Made by a program: the position numbers and the translations under genes
Shown: one piece after another, positions 43,622 to 53,184 of the stretch
How the letters are laid out: each line of letters starts with the position of its first letter
How positions within the stretch are numbered: position 1 is the stretch's first letter
The notes under the pieces: generated by a model
What the model was told of the DNA's origin: nothing
What the model saw: the letters and a program-made list of their open reading frames with translations, nothing else
Database searches by the model: none
Assembly (NCBI RefSeq): GCF_963677575.1
Contig: NZ_OY782038.1
Coordinates: 1,364,001 to 1,428,000 of the forward strand
From: an uncultured Draconibacterium sp.
GTDB lineage: Bacteria; Bacteroidota; Bacteroidia; Bacteroidales; Prolixibacteraceae
Reading direction: 5' to 3'
Length of the DNA stretch: 64,000 bases

Positions 43622-45292
43622 TTATTTATTCAAATCGAACTCAATAAACTTACCCAGTCTATTGTATTTCTCGTACAGGTCTTTGTATTTCTCTACATTT
43701 TCAGGAATTGGATGATATTCCATTTCGAAACCGCCACCCATTTTTGCCTGAGCTTCGCCAAGGTTTTCGTAAACACCGGCTGCAACTGCTGCAGCCATTG
43801 CTGTACCTAATGCACAAGCCTGCTCCGAGCGAGCCACTTTAATCGGCATATCCAGTACGTCGGCAACAATTTGCATTACCAGTTTCGATTTTTTAGCCAC
43901 ACCACCCAGTGCAATTACACCGTCGATGCGGATTCCTTCATAAATAAAGCGGTCGTTAATGGCTTTTGAACCAAAAGCAGTTGCTTCAACCAATGCACGG
44001 AAAATACGTGGTGCATCCGATCCCAGGTTCAAACCAATTATCGCTCCTTTTAATGCCTGGTTAGCATCCGGAGTACGACGACCGTTCATCCAGTCGAGTG
44101 CAACGATTCCACTTTCGGCGATAGGAATTTTTTCTGCTTCCTGGCTTAATTTCGCTATGATCTTTCCTGAAGTTTCATCGATCAGTTTTTTCTTGGTCGC
44201 CTCGTCGATCAAATCAGAATCAGCCAAGATATTTTGCATTGGCCATTCCAGTAGACGACGGAACCAGGCGTAAATATCGCCAAATGCCGACTGACCGGCT
44301 TCAAGACCTAACATTCCCGGAACGATCGATCCGTCAACCTGACCACAAATACCACCAACCAGTTTATCGCCCACTTCTTCAAGCGGCGCAATCAACATAT
44401 CGCAGGTTGATGTACCCATAACTTTCGACAAGTGATAAGGCTCGATTTGCGCACCAACGGCACCAAGGTGAGCATCAAAAGCTCCTACCCCAATTACCAC
44501 ATTTGTTGATAAGCCCAGTCTCTTCGCCCATTCTTCGCTCAATGTTCCTGCCGATACATCGCAGGTATATGTTTCTTTAAACAAACGGTCTTTCAATCCA
44601 CTCAACATCGGGTCAAGCTCTGTAAGGAATTCTTCTGATGGCAAACCACCAAAAGCTTCGTGCCACATGGCTTTATGACCCGCTGCACAACGGCTTCTTT
44701 TTAATGTTTTTGGATTTGTATTTCCGGTAAGAACTGCCGGAATCCAGTCGCAGTGCTCTACCCACGAATAAGCTGCACGGTAAACACCTGCATCTTCGCG
44801 CGTTACATGCAATAACTTGGCCCAAAACCACTCTGATGAATAAATTCCACCTTCGTATTTCGTGAAATCGATATCCGATTTTTTAGCCAATTCGTTAATT
44901 TCTGCAGCTTCTTTTACCGCAGTATGGTCTTTCCAAAGTACGAACATCGCATTTGGATTTTCTTCAAAACCGGGAGTTAATGCCAGTGGTGTACCTTTTT
45001 CGTCAACCGCTACCGGAGTCGATCCGGTGGTATCAACAGAAATACCCACAACATTTTCGGCCACACCTTCAGGAGCTTGTTTCAGCGCCTCAACAATGGT
45101 GTATTCCAAACCTTCTAAATAATCTTTCGGATGCTGACGAAACTGGTTGTTTGGCGCATCGCAATATTCTCCTTTTTTCCAACGAGGGTATTCAAACACT
45201 ACGCTTGCTACCTCTTCGCCGGTCTCTACGTTTACGATTAATGAACGAACCGAATCAGAACCATAATCCAGTCCAATTGTATATTTTGCCAT
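43622..45292 (-). CDS. araB: Ribulokinase (AraB)
   Basis: The 556-residue FGGY-family kinase phosphorylates L-ribulose. The N-terminus has the ATPase-fold YTIGLDYGSDSVRSL, followed by VEHCDWIPAVLTG, MGTSTCDML and the C-terminal GGVAKKSKLVMQIVADV. The length is typical of AraB. It lies between araD (90-base gap) and the mutarotase gene. All three enzymes for converting L-arabinose to D-xylulose 5-phosphate are in this cluster. Confidence 0.95.
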   Translation of the reverse strand: MAKYTIGLDYGSDSVRSLIVNVETGEEVASVVFEYPRWKKGEYCDAPNNQFRQHPKDYLEGLEYTIVEALKQAPEGVAENVVGISVDTTGSTPVAVDEKGTPLALTPGFEENPNAMFVLWKDHTAVKEAAEINELAKKSDIDFTKYEGGIYSSEWFWAKLLHVTREDAGVYRAAYSWVEHCDWIPAVLTGNTNPKTLKRSRCAAGHKAMWHEAFGGLPSEEFLTELDPMLSGLKDRLFKETYTCDVSAGTLSEEWAKRLGLSTNVVIGVGAFDAHLGAVGAQIEPYHLSKVMGTSTCDMLIAPLEEVGDKLVGGICGQVDGSIVPGMLGLEAGQSAFGDIYAWFRRLLEWPMQNILADSDLIDEATKKKLIDETSGKIIAKLSQEAEKIPIAESGIVALDWMNGRRTPDANQALKGAIIGLNLGSDAPRIFRALVEATAFGSKAINDRFIYEGIRIDGVIALGGVAKKSKLVMQIVADVLDMPIKVARSEQACALGTAMAAAVAAGVYENLGEAQAKMGGGFEMEYHPIPENVEKYKDLYEKYNRLGKFIEFDLNK

Positions 45293-45382
45293 TTTATTTG
45301 ATTTAATGAGGAGCGAAAGCCGGTGGAAAATTTACTTCTCCACCAACTTTTCGTCCTTGATTTTTTTGTAACTGTTGGACAA

Positions 45383-46066
45383 TTACTGTCCGTAGTATGC
45401 ATTTTTACCGTGCTTGCGCAGGTAATGCTTATCTAATAAGAATTGATCGATCTCAGCTCCCGGAGTTAACTGCAATGCAGTGTGTGCCATTTTTGCCACT
45501 TCTTCCATAACTTTTGCATTATGAACGGCATTGTGTGCACTTGTTCCCCATGAAAACGGACCGTGATTATTTACCAGAACTCCCGGAATTGCAACCGGAT
45601 CAAGTCCCTCGAAAGTTTCCACAATTACGTTTCCGGTTTCCACTTCGTATGCAGTAGTTACCTCCTCCTCTGTTAATTTACGAGTACAAGGAATTGCACC
45701 GTAAAAATAATCGGCATGTGTTGTTCCCAAAGCAGGAATGCTTCGTCCGGCCTGCGCCCAGCTTGTTGCCCAAGCCGAGTGCGTATGCACAACTCCCGAT
45801 ATTCCTTCAAAAGCTTTGTAAAGCACCAGGTGAGTTGCGGTGTCGCTCGATGGTTTCAGGTTTCCTTCAACCACGTTTCCTTCCAAGTCAACTACTACCA
45901 TATCGCTGGCTTTCATATCTTCGTACGAAACACCGCTTGGCTTAATTACCACCAAACCTTTTTCGCGATCGATAGCACTCACATTTCCCCAGGTAAAAAT
46001 TACCAGGTCGAGTTCAACCAGTTCCAGGTTCGCTTTAAAAACTTCTTCTTTTAATTGTTCAAGCAT
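45383..46066 (-). CDS. araD: L-ribulose-5-phosphate 4-epimerase (AraD)
   Basis: The 227-residue class II aldolase-type epimerase needs a metal ion. Visible landmarks are FTWGNVSAID and the KPSGV phosphate loop, the zinc histidines in VHTHSAWATSWAQAG, and VNNHGPFSWG. It converts L-ribulose 5-phosphate to D-xylulose 5-phosphate. It follows the symporter gene by 19 bases. Confidence 0.95.
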   Translation of the reverse strand: MLEQLKEEVFKANLELVELDLVIFTWGNVSAIDREKGLVVIKPSGVSYEDMKASDMVVVDLEGNVVEGNLKPSSDTATHLVLYKAFEGISGVVHTHSAWATSWAQAGRSIPALGTTHADYFYGAIPCTRKLTEEEVTTAYEVETGNVIVETFEGLDPVAIPGVLVNNHGPFSWGTSAHNAVHNAKVMEEVAKMAHTALQLTPGAEIDQFLLDKHYLRKHGKNAYYGQ

Positions 46067-46085
46067 AATTTATTCTGTTTTTATT

Positions 46086-47765
46086 CTACCAGAAGTAGAT
46101 GTAAAATGCTACTGTTAATCCAAGGATTACAGCAGTATGGAATACATCCCAGCCATTCCAGCTGGCACGGGTAGCAGCTTTTTGTTCTGGTGTATTAGTT
46201 CCGAACACCAAGCCTTGAATTTTCTTTTCATCAGGTGCTTCGGTAACCAAACTCACAATAATAACCACTACCAAACATACAAGTAACATCCATCCGCAGA
46301 AGAACAACCAGTTCATATCGAAAAATACGCTTTTGAACAAGCTGTCGGATGCACCCTGAACGTTCTCGTAATATACTTTTGATCCCAGACGAGTAATACC
46401 AATAATAAATCCTGACATCAGTCCCCAGAATCCACCTTTGGCAGAAGCACGTTTCCATGTAATACCCAGCAAGAATGCTGCAGCGATACCAGGAGCCAGA
46501 ACGGATTGTACATCTTGTAAATATTCGTAAAGTACATCGCCAATACTTCTCATAATCGGAATCCAAAGAATACCCAAAATCACGATTACAACAGTTGCAA
46601 CCTGACCGATTTTTACGAGTTTTTTCTCCGGAGTTTCCGGTTTGAATCGTTTGTAGAAGTCGATGGTAAATAACATTGCTGAAGAGTTAAACAGCGAAGC
46701 CAGCGAACTCATCAAAGCAGCCAAAATACCACAAACCACCAAACCTTTAATACCGGCAGGAAGTAACTGGGCTACCAGCGATGGGAAAGCAGCATCGGCA
46801 CTTGGCAACACATACTCTTGTCCGTTTAAGATAATTCCACCTTTGGCACTCATTGCATAAGCAATCATACCAGGAATAAGGAAAAGAAATACCGGCAACA
46901 ATTTCAGGTAAGCGCCAAAAATTGTACCTCTACGGGCATGTGTTTCGTTTTTACCCGACAGCACCCTCTGTACAATAAACTGGTCGGTACACCAATACCA
47001 GAAACCAATGATACTGGAGCCGATTAAAGCACCCAGCCATGGGAAATCGGCATCGCGGTTGTCCCTGATCAGGTTGATCATACTGTCGCCATATTCGTTA
47101 ACCTGGGTAGCACCTGCAATTTCCAATACCTGGTCCCAGCCACCAACAGCTTTTAAACCAAGCACCACAATTACCAGCGATCCACCAAGCAGAATCGGCG
47201 TTTGAAGTACCGAAGTGTATAACACCGATTTCATTCCTCCGAAAATGGTATAAACTGCAGTTAACAGCACCAGACCAATGGCCGAGATCCAGAAGAAATC
47301 GATTCCCCACATGGTTTCGATACCGAAAACCTGTTGAAATACCAAACCACCGGCATAAACGGTTACAGCAACCTTTGTTAATACATAACTTACTAAAGAA
47401 ATAAGTGATAGTACTGTTCTGGATTCTGGGTTATATCGGCGTTCCAAAAACTCGGGCATGGTAAGTACCATACTTCGTGAGTAAAACGGCACAAACACCC
47501 AACCAAGAATCAGGATCATCCATCCCTGAATTTCCCAGTGTGCCATTGCCATACCACTTGAGGCACCGGCACCGGCCAATCCAATAAGGTGTTCTGATCC
47601 AATATTCGAAGCAAAAATTGAAGCTCCAATTGCAATCCATGAAGCATCACGTCCTGCCAGGAAATAGTCGCCTGAAGTTTCTTCTTTCTGACTTAAAACC
47701 CAAACGATTACTCCGATAAGAGCAACACCAAAAAGGCCAATTACAATCCAATCTAGTAATTCCAT
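46086..47765 (-). CDS. Sodium:solute symporter (SSS family), probable arabinose transporter
   Basis: The 559-residue inner-membrane protein has about 14 hydrophobic helices. It fits the sodium/glucose cotransporter group: FLAGRDASWIAIGASIFASN at helix 1-2, the GxxxR-type YTIFGGMKSVLYTSVLQ, and WYWCTDQFIVQRVLSGK. Its position between araA and araD makes L-arabinose the likely substrate, as for AraT-type symporters in other Bacteroidota. Specificity is inferred from context. Confidence 0.92.
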   Translation of the reverse strand: MELLDWIVIGLFGVALIGVIVWVLSQKEETSGDYFLAGRDASWIAIGASIFASNIGSEHLIGLAGAGASSGMAMAHWEIQGWMILILGWVFVPFYSRSMVLTMPEFLERRYNPESRTVLSLISLVSYVLTKVAVTVYAGGLVFQQVFGIETMWGIDFFWISAIGLVLLTAVYTIFGGMKSVLYTSVLQTPILLGGSLVIVVLGLKAVGGWDQVLEIAGATQVNEYGDSMINLIRDNRDADFPWLGALIGSSIIGFWYWCTDQFIVQRVLSGKNETHARRGTIFGAYLKLLPVFLFLIPGMIAYAMSAKGGIILNGQEYVLPSADAAFPSLVAQLLPAGIKGLVVCGILAALMSSLASLFNSSAMLFTIDFYKRFKPETPEKKLVKIGQVATVVIVILGILWIPIMRSIGDVLYEYLQDVQSVLAPGIAAAFLLGITWKRASAKGGFWGLMSGFIIGITRLGSKVYYENVQGASDSLFKSVFFDMNWLFFCGWMLLVCLVVVIIVSLVTEAPDEKKIQGLVFGTNTPEQKAATRASWNGWDVFHTAVILGLTVAFYIYFW

Positions 47766-47798
47766 AAAAGTTGATTTATTTTTTTGATTTAGTTTCTA

Positions 47799-49310
47799 TT
47801 ATAATCCTTTGGCCAAATGATAGTAAAGATCATTCCAGCGCAGTTCTTTTTTGAACGTAGGAATAGTAGTGTCGTTGTCGATTACTACAGCTTCGATACC
47901 TGCAATTTCAGCAAAGTCTAATAAGTCTTCAACAGAAAGGTCATAAGAGAAGCTGGTGTGGTGTGTACCACCTGCCAAAATCCATGCTGCAGCACCTACT
48001 TCGAAGTTAGGTTGAGGAATCCAAAGCGCACTTGCTACCGGTAATTTTGGAAGATCTTTTGATTCGATACAATCAACTGCGTTAATGATCATACGGAAAC
48101 GGCTTCCCATATCTACTACTGTAGCAGCAACACCAGGTCCGGTTTTACTTTTGAAGATAACACGAGCAGGATCGTTTTTACCACCAATTCCCAAAGGAAG
48201 TACATCAAGTGTTGGTTTGCCATCAGCAATCAACGGACAAACTTCCAACATGTGCGCCTGAAGAATTGCACTGTTTTCGCCGTCGAAGTTTAAGGTATAA
48301 TCTTCAAGGAAAGAGCATCCTTTGTAGTTTGGCATTTCCTGGCTCATAAACCACATCGTACGGCATAAAGCTGCAGTTTTCCAGTCACCTTCAGCACCAA
48401 AACCATATCCGTCGGCCATTAAACGCTGCGAAGCCAAACCTGGCAACTGATCGATACCTTCCAGGTCGTCGAAATTGGTAGTGAAAGCTTTTGCACCTTT
48501 TGCTTCCAACAGGCGACGTAGAGCAATTTCAATTTTAGCTGCGTGAGCTACCTGCGCGCGATCTTTTCCACCTTCTTTACAGCTATCCGCAAAATTGTAT
48601 TCTGCTTCGTAAACTTTTACCAACTCAGCAACTTCTTCGTCGGTTACTTTATTTTGTACTGCAACAAGCTCTGCAATAGGACAATAATCTACGTGATATC
48701 CGAAAACTCTTTCAGCATCTACTTTATCACCATCGGTAACTGCAACGTTGTTCATTTGATCTCCGAAACGAACAATTAACATATCTTGCGAATCAGCCCA
48801 TGCAGCAGCTACACGTGCCCATGAAGAAACCTGTGAAACGGTTTTCGGATCCTGCCAGTGACCTACAACCATTTTCAGGTTGTAACGCATACGTGCGGTA
48901 ATGTGACCGAATTCTCTGTCGCCGTGTGCACTCTGGTTCAGGTTCATGAAATCCATATCGATTTCGTTCCATGGAATTTCTTTGTTGTACTGAGTATGCA
49001 GGTGCAACAATGGTTTGTTTAATTCTTTCAATCCGTGAATCCACATTTTGGCAGGAGAGAAAGTGTGCATCCAGGTAATAACACCAATACAGTTATCATC
49101 GCTGTTTGCGTCTTTACAAATGCGGTGTATTTCTTTCGATCCTGTTCCTGTAGGTTTAACTACAACTTTTACAGGAATTTCGGTAGATGCATCAAAAGCA
49201 GCAGCAATTTCTTTTGAATGCTCTGCAACTTGCTCCAATGTTTTAGGTCCGTAAAGATGTTGACTACCTGTTACAAACCAAACTTCCATTTCTTTTAATG
49301 TACTGCTCAT
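47799..49310 (-). CDS. araA: L-arabinose isomerase (AraA)
   Basis: The 503-residue, Mn2+-dependent isomerase converts L-arabinose to L-ribulose. The N-terminal VWFVTGSQHLYGP, the central GFGAEGDWKTAALCR (catalytic Glu region), SFLEDYTLNFDGE and the C-terminal AWILAGGTHHTSFS with metal-binding His are all family hallmarks. It is the first catabolic gene after araR (45-base gap) and precedes the symporter by 33 bases. Confidence 0.96.
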   Translation of the reverse strand: MSSTLKEMEVWFVTGSQHLYGPKTLEQVAEHSKEIAAAFDASTEIPVKVVVKPTGTGSKEIHRICKDANSDDNCIGVITWMHTFSPAKMWIHGLKELNKPLLHLHTQYNKEIPWNEIDMDFMNLNQSAHGDREFGHITARMRYNLKMVVGHWQDPKTVSQVSSWARVAAAWADSQDMLIVRFGDQMNNVAVTDGDKVDAERVFGYHVDYCPIAELVAVQNKVTDEEVAELVKVYEAEYNFADSCKEGGKDRAQVAHAAKIEIALRRLLEAKGAKAFTTNFDDLEGIDQLPGLASQRLMADGYGFGAEGDWKTAALCRTMWFMSQEMPNYKGCSFLEDYTLNFDGENSAILQAHMLEVCPLIADGKPTLDVLPLGIGGKNDPARVIFKSKTGPGVAATVVDMGSRFRMIINAVDCIESKDLPKLPVASALWIPQPNFEVGAAAWILAGGTHHTSFSYDLSVEDLLDFAEIAGIEAVVIDNDTTIPTFKKELRWNDLYYHLAKGL

Positions 49311-49355
49311 ATTATTAGATTTTATTTTAAATGTATATATTACTCTTATCAGCTT

Positions 49356-50036
49356 TTAGACTTTTACAATACGGTCGAGCCCACGTTCTGTAAATTCGCT
49401 TTTGCAGGTGTAATAAAAAGCCCCTTTTTTCGATTCTGATAAATCTTTTTCATTCAGGCGCTCCAACACATTAAGCGATAATATTTTTTTTCTGAAGTTT
49501 CCGGGATCGAATTCACGCTGAAATATAGCTTCGTATAATTTGCGTAATTGTAGTAAGGTAAATTTATCGGCCAACAGTTCTTTACCGATCAAACGATAGC
49601 CGGCTTCCTGTTGCAGTTTTACCAGTGCCTGTTCTAGCATTTCGCCATGATCGAAGATCATTTCCGGCAGTTCTGAAATGGGCCACCAATGTGCGCCATT
49701 CTCTCTAACACAGGCTTTATCGTGTTCATCCATACGCACCAAAGCATAATAAGCAAGACTAATTACCCTTGCTTCCGGATCACGGCCGGGATTGGAAAAC
49801 GCAGCCACCTGCTGCATAAAAATATCCTCAAGACCTATGGTTTGTTTTAATACGCGTTTGGCGGCATCATCCGACGATTCTCCATCCTGAACAAATCCTC
49901 CCATAAGCGACCACGCTCCTTTTGAGGGCTCAAAACCCCGCGGATAGAGCAACAAACAAAGTTCCCCTTCGTCGTACCCCAGTATCACGCAGTCAACTGA
50001 TACAAAATGCTTCGGATGTTTAGTATAGTGTTTCAT
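49356..50036 (-). CDS. araR: NUDIX-type arabinose regulator AraR
   Basis: The 226-residue transcriptional regulator has an N-terminal NUDIX-like sensor domain (about 8-145) and a C-terminal winged helix (about 155-225). The Nudix box keeps Gly47, Glu53, Arg61 and Gly68, but the catalytic glutamates are replaced (Val62, Gln65, Thr66), as expected for a ligand sensor rather than a hydrolase. In Bacteroides thetaiotaomicron a protein of this type represses arabinose genes and responds to L-arabinose. Here it leads the operon araR-araA-symporter-araD-araB-galM. Confidence 0.9.
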   Translation of the reverse strand: MKHYTKHPKHFVSVDCVILGYDEGELCLLLYPRGFEPSKGAWSLMGGFVQDGESSDDAAKRVLKQTIGLEDIFMQQVAAFSNPGRDPEARVISLAYYALVRMDEHDKACVRENGAHWWPISELPEMIFDHGEMLEQALVKLQQEAGYRLIGKELLADKFTLLQLRKLYEAIFQREFDPGNFRKKILSLNVLERLNEKDLSESKKGAFYYTCKSEFTERGLDRIVKV

Positions 50037-50052
50037 AGTAATATTGATGGAA

Positions 50053-50060
50053 CAAAACTA
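50053..50060 (-). promoter_or_regulatory. Probable -7 element for the araR-led operon
   Basis: TAGTTTTG (TAnnTTTG) on the minus strand lies 16 bases upstream of the araR ATG. The -33 TTTG is not clear. I could not identify an AraR operator with confidence. Confidence 0.45.
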
Positions 50061-50273
50061 TAAAAGTATTTTTAACCTTTATTATTCACCATCCTTAAAA
50101 ATGAATATTTATGCTGCAAAACATATAATAGTTCAGCTATTACACATAAGAACATTTTCTAATCAACAGTTTTATTTTCTGCCACTTATGATCAACATAG
50201 AATTTTACAGCCTGCCCAAGAAACCATGAATCAACATTTTTCCAACAATCCTGTATTTATATTCATTCTAATA

Positions 50274-50301
50274 AAAAAAGGAGCCGAGCAGCTCCTTTTT
50301 T
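50274..50301 (-). terminator. Intrinsic terminator downstream of the GH43 gene
   Basis: An 11-bp stem (arms 50274-50284 and 50291-50301, AAAAAAGGAGC) with a 6-base loop has T runs in both directions. The only gene pointing at it is the GH43 gene, which ends 335 bases away, on the far side of an inverted-repeat element. Confidence 0.8.
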
Positions 50302-50319
50302 ACGAGTACGATATACTAT

Positions 50320-50587
50320 TAACCTGAGTTCGACTTTAAAATATTATCACAGAAAGTCATAATTGCATCAGATTTGCATTTATAATTCTGTAGGAATAAC
50401 GGGTTATTTCAAGGAATTCTAAATGTAAAGATGGTGTGAGAAAGACTTTCCTATTGGTCTTTGCTCTTTTTGCCATAAACTTCCCCCAATTTTCTCGAAT
50501 TATCCCGATAGTACTTCGAAAATCGGTGAAAGTTTCTGACTAAAAATAGCTAAAGCTGTGAGCCATTTTAAAGTCGAACTCAGGTTA
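50320..50587. mobile_element. MITE-like element with 23-bp terminal inverted repeats
   Basis: A perfect 23-bp inverted repeat bounds a 268-base segment: TAACCTGAGTTCGACTTTAA... at 50320-50342 and its complement at 50565-50587. No transposase fits inside; the minus strand has one 39-codon frame (50357-50476, MAKRAKTNRKVFLTPS...) that I do not recognise and that could be a transposase scrap or passenger. No exact target-site duplication is evident in the flanks. It is best read as a non-autonomous element or a shrunken insertion sequence. Confidence 0.6.
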
Positions 50588-50635
50588 TAATTCTATACTT
50601 TGTTAATTGAGCCCCTTGTGTCAATTAATGATTTT

Positions 50636-52774
50636 CTATTTCAAATCCGATTCGCTGTACGCCTTCTCAATCACCGATTGTGGCAAAGCATAATCATACA
50701 TTTCAAAAGCAGCCATCAAACCGGTGTAGTATTCACCGGCATCTGAAGCGCCAATTCTAATTTTTGCATTATCAACTGCCGACGACAGCAACATATTTTG
50801 TGCAGTGTCCAACACACCGTCAACATAAACTTTTTCCACTACTCCATCGAATGTTACTACAATATGGTGCCATTTATTGGCTTCGGGGACTTTGTTGTAA
50901 GGCAAATCAAAATGACCATCGAGGTGAGCAACCGCCCCGTAATTGCTTTTATTGTAATGAACGGCGTTGTACGAATTGGCCAGATAATGTGCACTTCTAT
51001 CGCACCACGAAGCCAGACACTCGTCTCTATCGCTTACTTCCGGGTTTTTCACCCAGGCAGAAACTGTAAATGCACCGTTCCACTCTAAACTTCGTGGTAC
51101 TGCAATTCCATCAAGCTCCAAAGCTCCTTTTGAGAACTCAATTGCTTTTGTTCCGCTTTCTTTGTCGATAACGATCTTTACATCTCCTTTTCGTACTAAA
51201 TCGCCACCCAACGAACCGGCATTTGCCAGTTTATCAAACGATTTACCGGAAAGTGAATTTGCATTAAAGCCAACAATCATGCTCTGTGAGCTTGCTGCAC
51301 CCGGTTCATTTTCCGATGGTTTATTTATCAAGTTCAATGGAATGTCAAATGTTTCTTCGTAAACTTTCATGTTCCAAACGGCGGCAAAAGTTCCTGTTTG
51401 CTCTGTTCCCAGAATGGTAAGTTTCAGGTAACGCGCGCTCACGGTATTATCATCAATCATCGGGCTTCCCGGGATTCGGTTTCCCGAGCGATCGGCATAA
51501 ACTTCCCAGTTCGTATTATCGGTGGAATATTCAATTTTGTATTGATAATAGTAGGGAGAGAACTCAAATTGAGTAGTAATTCGTTTAATGTTCTTTTCTG
51601 CTCCCAAATCAACCGACAGGCTTTGTGGAAAAGTGTTATCTGCTGCTTTCCACATGGTGGCGTTATCGTTATCAAAAGCAAAGTCAGGATTATATCTGTA
51701 ATCGTAGTCGGGCGATTGCAGATGATAAAACGAAGAAGCCGACGCTGGAGCTTTGTAAGCAATATCTTCAGGCACTTCCGACGGAATAAAAGCCTTGATA
51801 CCTTTTTGCGTTGGAACTACCGCTTTTATTGTTGAGTCGTTTTCAAAGATCATACTGTCGATACACACCTGACGCGCCATTCCTCCGGCAGTAAACGGAA
51901 CATCGTGTTTGTGGTAAACGATGTAATAATCGTCGCCATTTTCCAGCACCGAGTGGTGTCCCGGTCCGTGAGTGGTTCCGTCTTCGTTGGTTTGCAAAAT
52001 CGGGTTATTTTCTCCCGGAGTAAATGGTCCATACGGATCGTTGGCGTATGAATACAATACCTTGTACGTTTCGTTGTGGCACGATTCGGCTGAATACATC
52101 AGAATGTATTTATCGCCTTTTTTCATCATATAAGCCGCCTCAAAAGGATTTGGTGTTTGTGCCAACGGAATATTGGTGGAGTTGAACATTTCCTCCATTG
52201 TTTCGGCGTTTAGCTCGCCAACCGCATACCCACTGTTGTAATGTACCCAGGTTCCCCAATAGCCATAAATACGGCCATCATCGTCCTGAAAAAACTGAGC
52301 ATCCAACGAAGGAAATCCGTCAATCGGATAATTCTGAGCAATTACCGGCGTGTCATCGTCGTGTAATTTCTCCCAAGGTCCAACCGGTGTATCCGAAACA
52401 TAGCCGTAAATGTTACATCCGGCCTGGCAGTTTCCAAAATAAAGGTAATAACGACCATCTTCGCCCTGCATAATATCGGGTGCCCAGAAATTGCGCAGCG
52501 CAACCGAATTCAACGTTGGCACTTCCATAATGTAATTGTACCAGTTTTGCAGGTCGCGACTGTACCAAACAGTTGGCGCTCCCGACGCCAGCATTTCATT
52601 GTCGGTAGTGGAGTAGATATAATAAATATCGCCAAATTTTTTAATTGTAGGATCGGCAAACCAACCGGGCAAAACCGGGTTAGAAATGTGTGTTGATTTT
52701 TGTTCTGTTGTTTTATTTCCGCACGACGACAGGATAAAAACTCCCGCAATCATGCTCAATAGTAATTTCCTCAT
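50636..52774 (-). CDS. GH43 glycosidase lipoprotein with F5/8C (CBM32-like) and LamG domains
   Basis: The 712-residue, surface- or periplasm-exposed enzyme has a lipoprotein signal ending FILSSC (Cys18). Residues about 30-330 form a five-bladed GH43 propeller: Asp41 in GWFADPTIKK (general base), Asp in PSLDAQFFQDDDGR, and Glu in NPFEAAYMMKKG (general acid). A discoidin/F5/8C domain follows (about 345-475) and then a LamG/concanavalin-like domain (about 500-710, GAFTVSAWVKN). Placed beside the arabinose operon, it probably releases arabinose from arabinan or arabinoxylan; xylosidase activity cannot be excluded. Confidence 0.9.
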   Translation of the reverse strand: MRKLLLSMIAGVFILSSCGNKTTEQKSTHISNPVLPGWFADPTIKKFGDIYYIYSTTDNEMLASGAPTVWYSRDLQNWYNYIMEVPTLNSVALRNFWAPDIMQGEDGRYYLYFGNCQAGCNIYGYVSDTPVGPWEKLHDDDTPVIAQNYPIDGFPSLDAQFFQDDDGRIYGYWGTWVHYNSGYAVGELNAETMEEMFNSTNIPLAQTPNPFEAAYMMKKGDKYILMYSAESCHNETYKVLYSYANDPYGPFTPGENNPILQTNEDGTTHGPGHHSVLENGDDYYIVYHKHDVPFTAGGMARQVCIDSMIFENDSTIKAVVPTQKGIKAFIPSEVPEDIAYKAPASASSFYHLQSPDYDYRYNPDFAFDNDNATMWKAADNTFPQSLSVDLGAEKNIKRITTQFEFSPYYYQYKIEYSTDNTNWEVYADRSGNRIPGSPMIDDNTVSARYLKLTILGTEQTGTFAAVWNMKVYEETFDIPLNLINKPSENEPGAASSQSMIVGFNANSLSGKSFDKLANAGSLGGDLVRKGDVKIVIDKESGTKAIEFSKGALELDGIAVPRSLEWNGAFTVSAWVKNPEVSDRDECLASWCDRSAHYLANSYNAVHYNKSNYGAVAHLDGHFDLPYNKVPEANKWHHIVVTFDGVVEKVYVDGVLDTAQNMLLSSAVDNAKIRIGASDAGEYYTGLMAAFEMYDYALPQSVIEKAYSESDLK

Positions 52775-52782
52775 TTTCTTGT

Positions 52783-53028
52783 CTATTTTTCGAGAATCCA
52801 GCTCTCCAATAAATGTTTTTGTTTATCGTTTAAATCAGTTTTTACCTGCATTTTATAATCGCACCATTCCTGATCAAAAATGGGAATAATAAATTCTCTT
52901 TCGCCGCTTCTGTATTTTACTTTCAGTACTATTTCACCTTGCATTTCAGGATGTGTTAAAGAACCAATCAGCGCATCATTTGCAGCTTTTCCGTTAATGG
53001 CAACAATACTATTTCCCAAAAATTCATT
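52783..53028 (-). pseudogene. Fragment of a PDZ-domain protein (C-terminal piece)
   Basis: About 80 codons end in LLESWILEK. The beginning, LGNSIVAINGKAANDALI, then GEIVLKVKYRSGEREFIIPI, resembles the second half of a PDZ domain as found at the end of secreted peptidases. An in-frame stop at 53029-53031 closes it upstream. There is no ATG, only a TTG at 53019, so the N-terminal part is missing. It ends 8 bases before the GH43 start. It is probably the leftover end of a deleted gene; a short functional protein is less likely. Confidence 0.55.
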
Positions 53029-53055
53029 TTAAGACTATTCATAAGCGAGTTTTAC

Positions 53056-53085
53056 AAAAACGGCTTTCAAATTTAAGAAAAAGCC
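53056..53085 (-). terminator. Weak hairpin after the Crp/Fnr gene
   Basis: Read on the minus strand, a 6-bp GGCTTT/AAAGCC stem with a 12-base loop is followed by GTTTTTG. It lies about 100 bases after the Crp/Fnr stop. Low-strength call. Confidence 0.35.
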
Positions 53086-53184
53086 AGCCCTGCATTACGC
53101 AATGGTAACCACAGGCACTGACTATCCCACTTAAACTTTGTTCTATGAAAAACAGGAAGTTATTTAATCTACTTGTATATAAAA

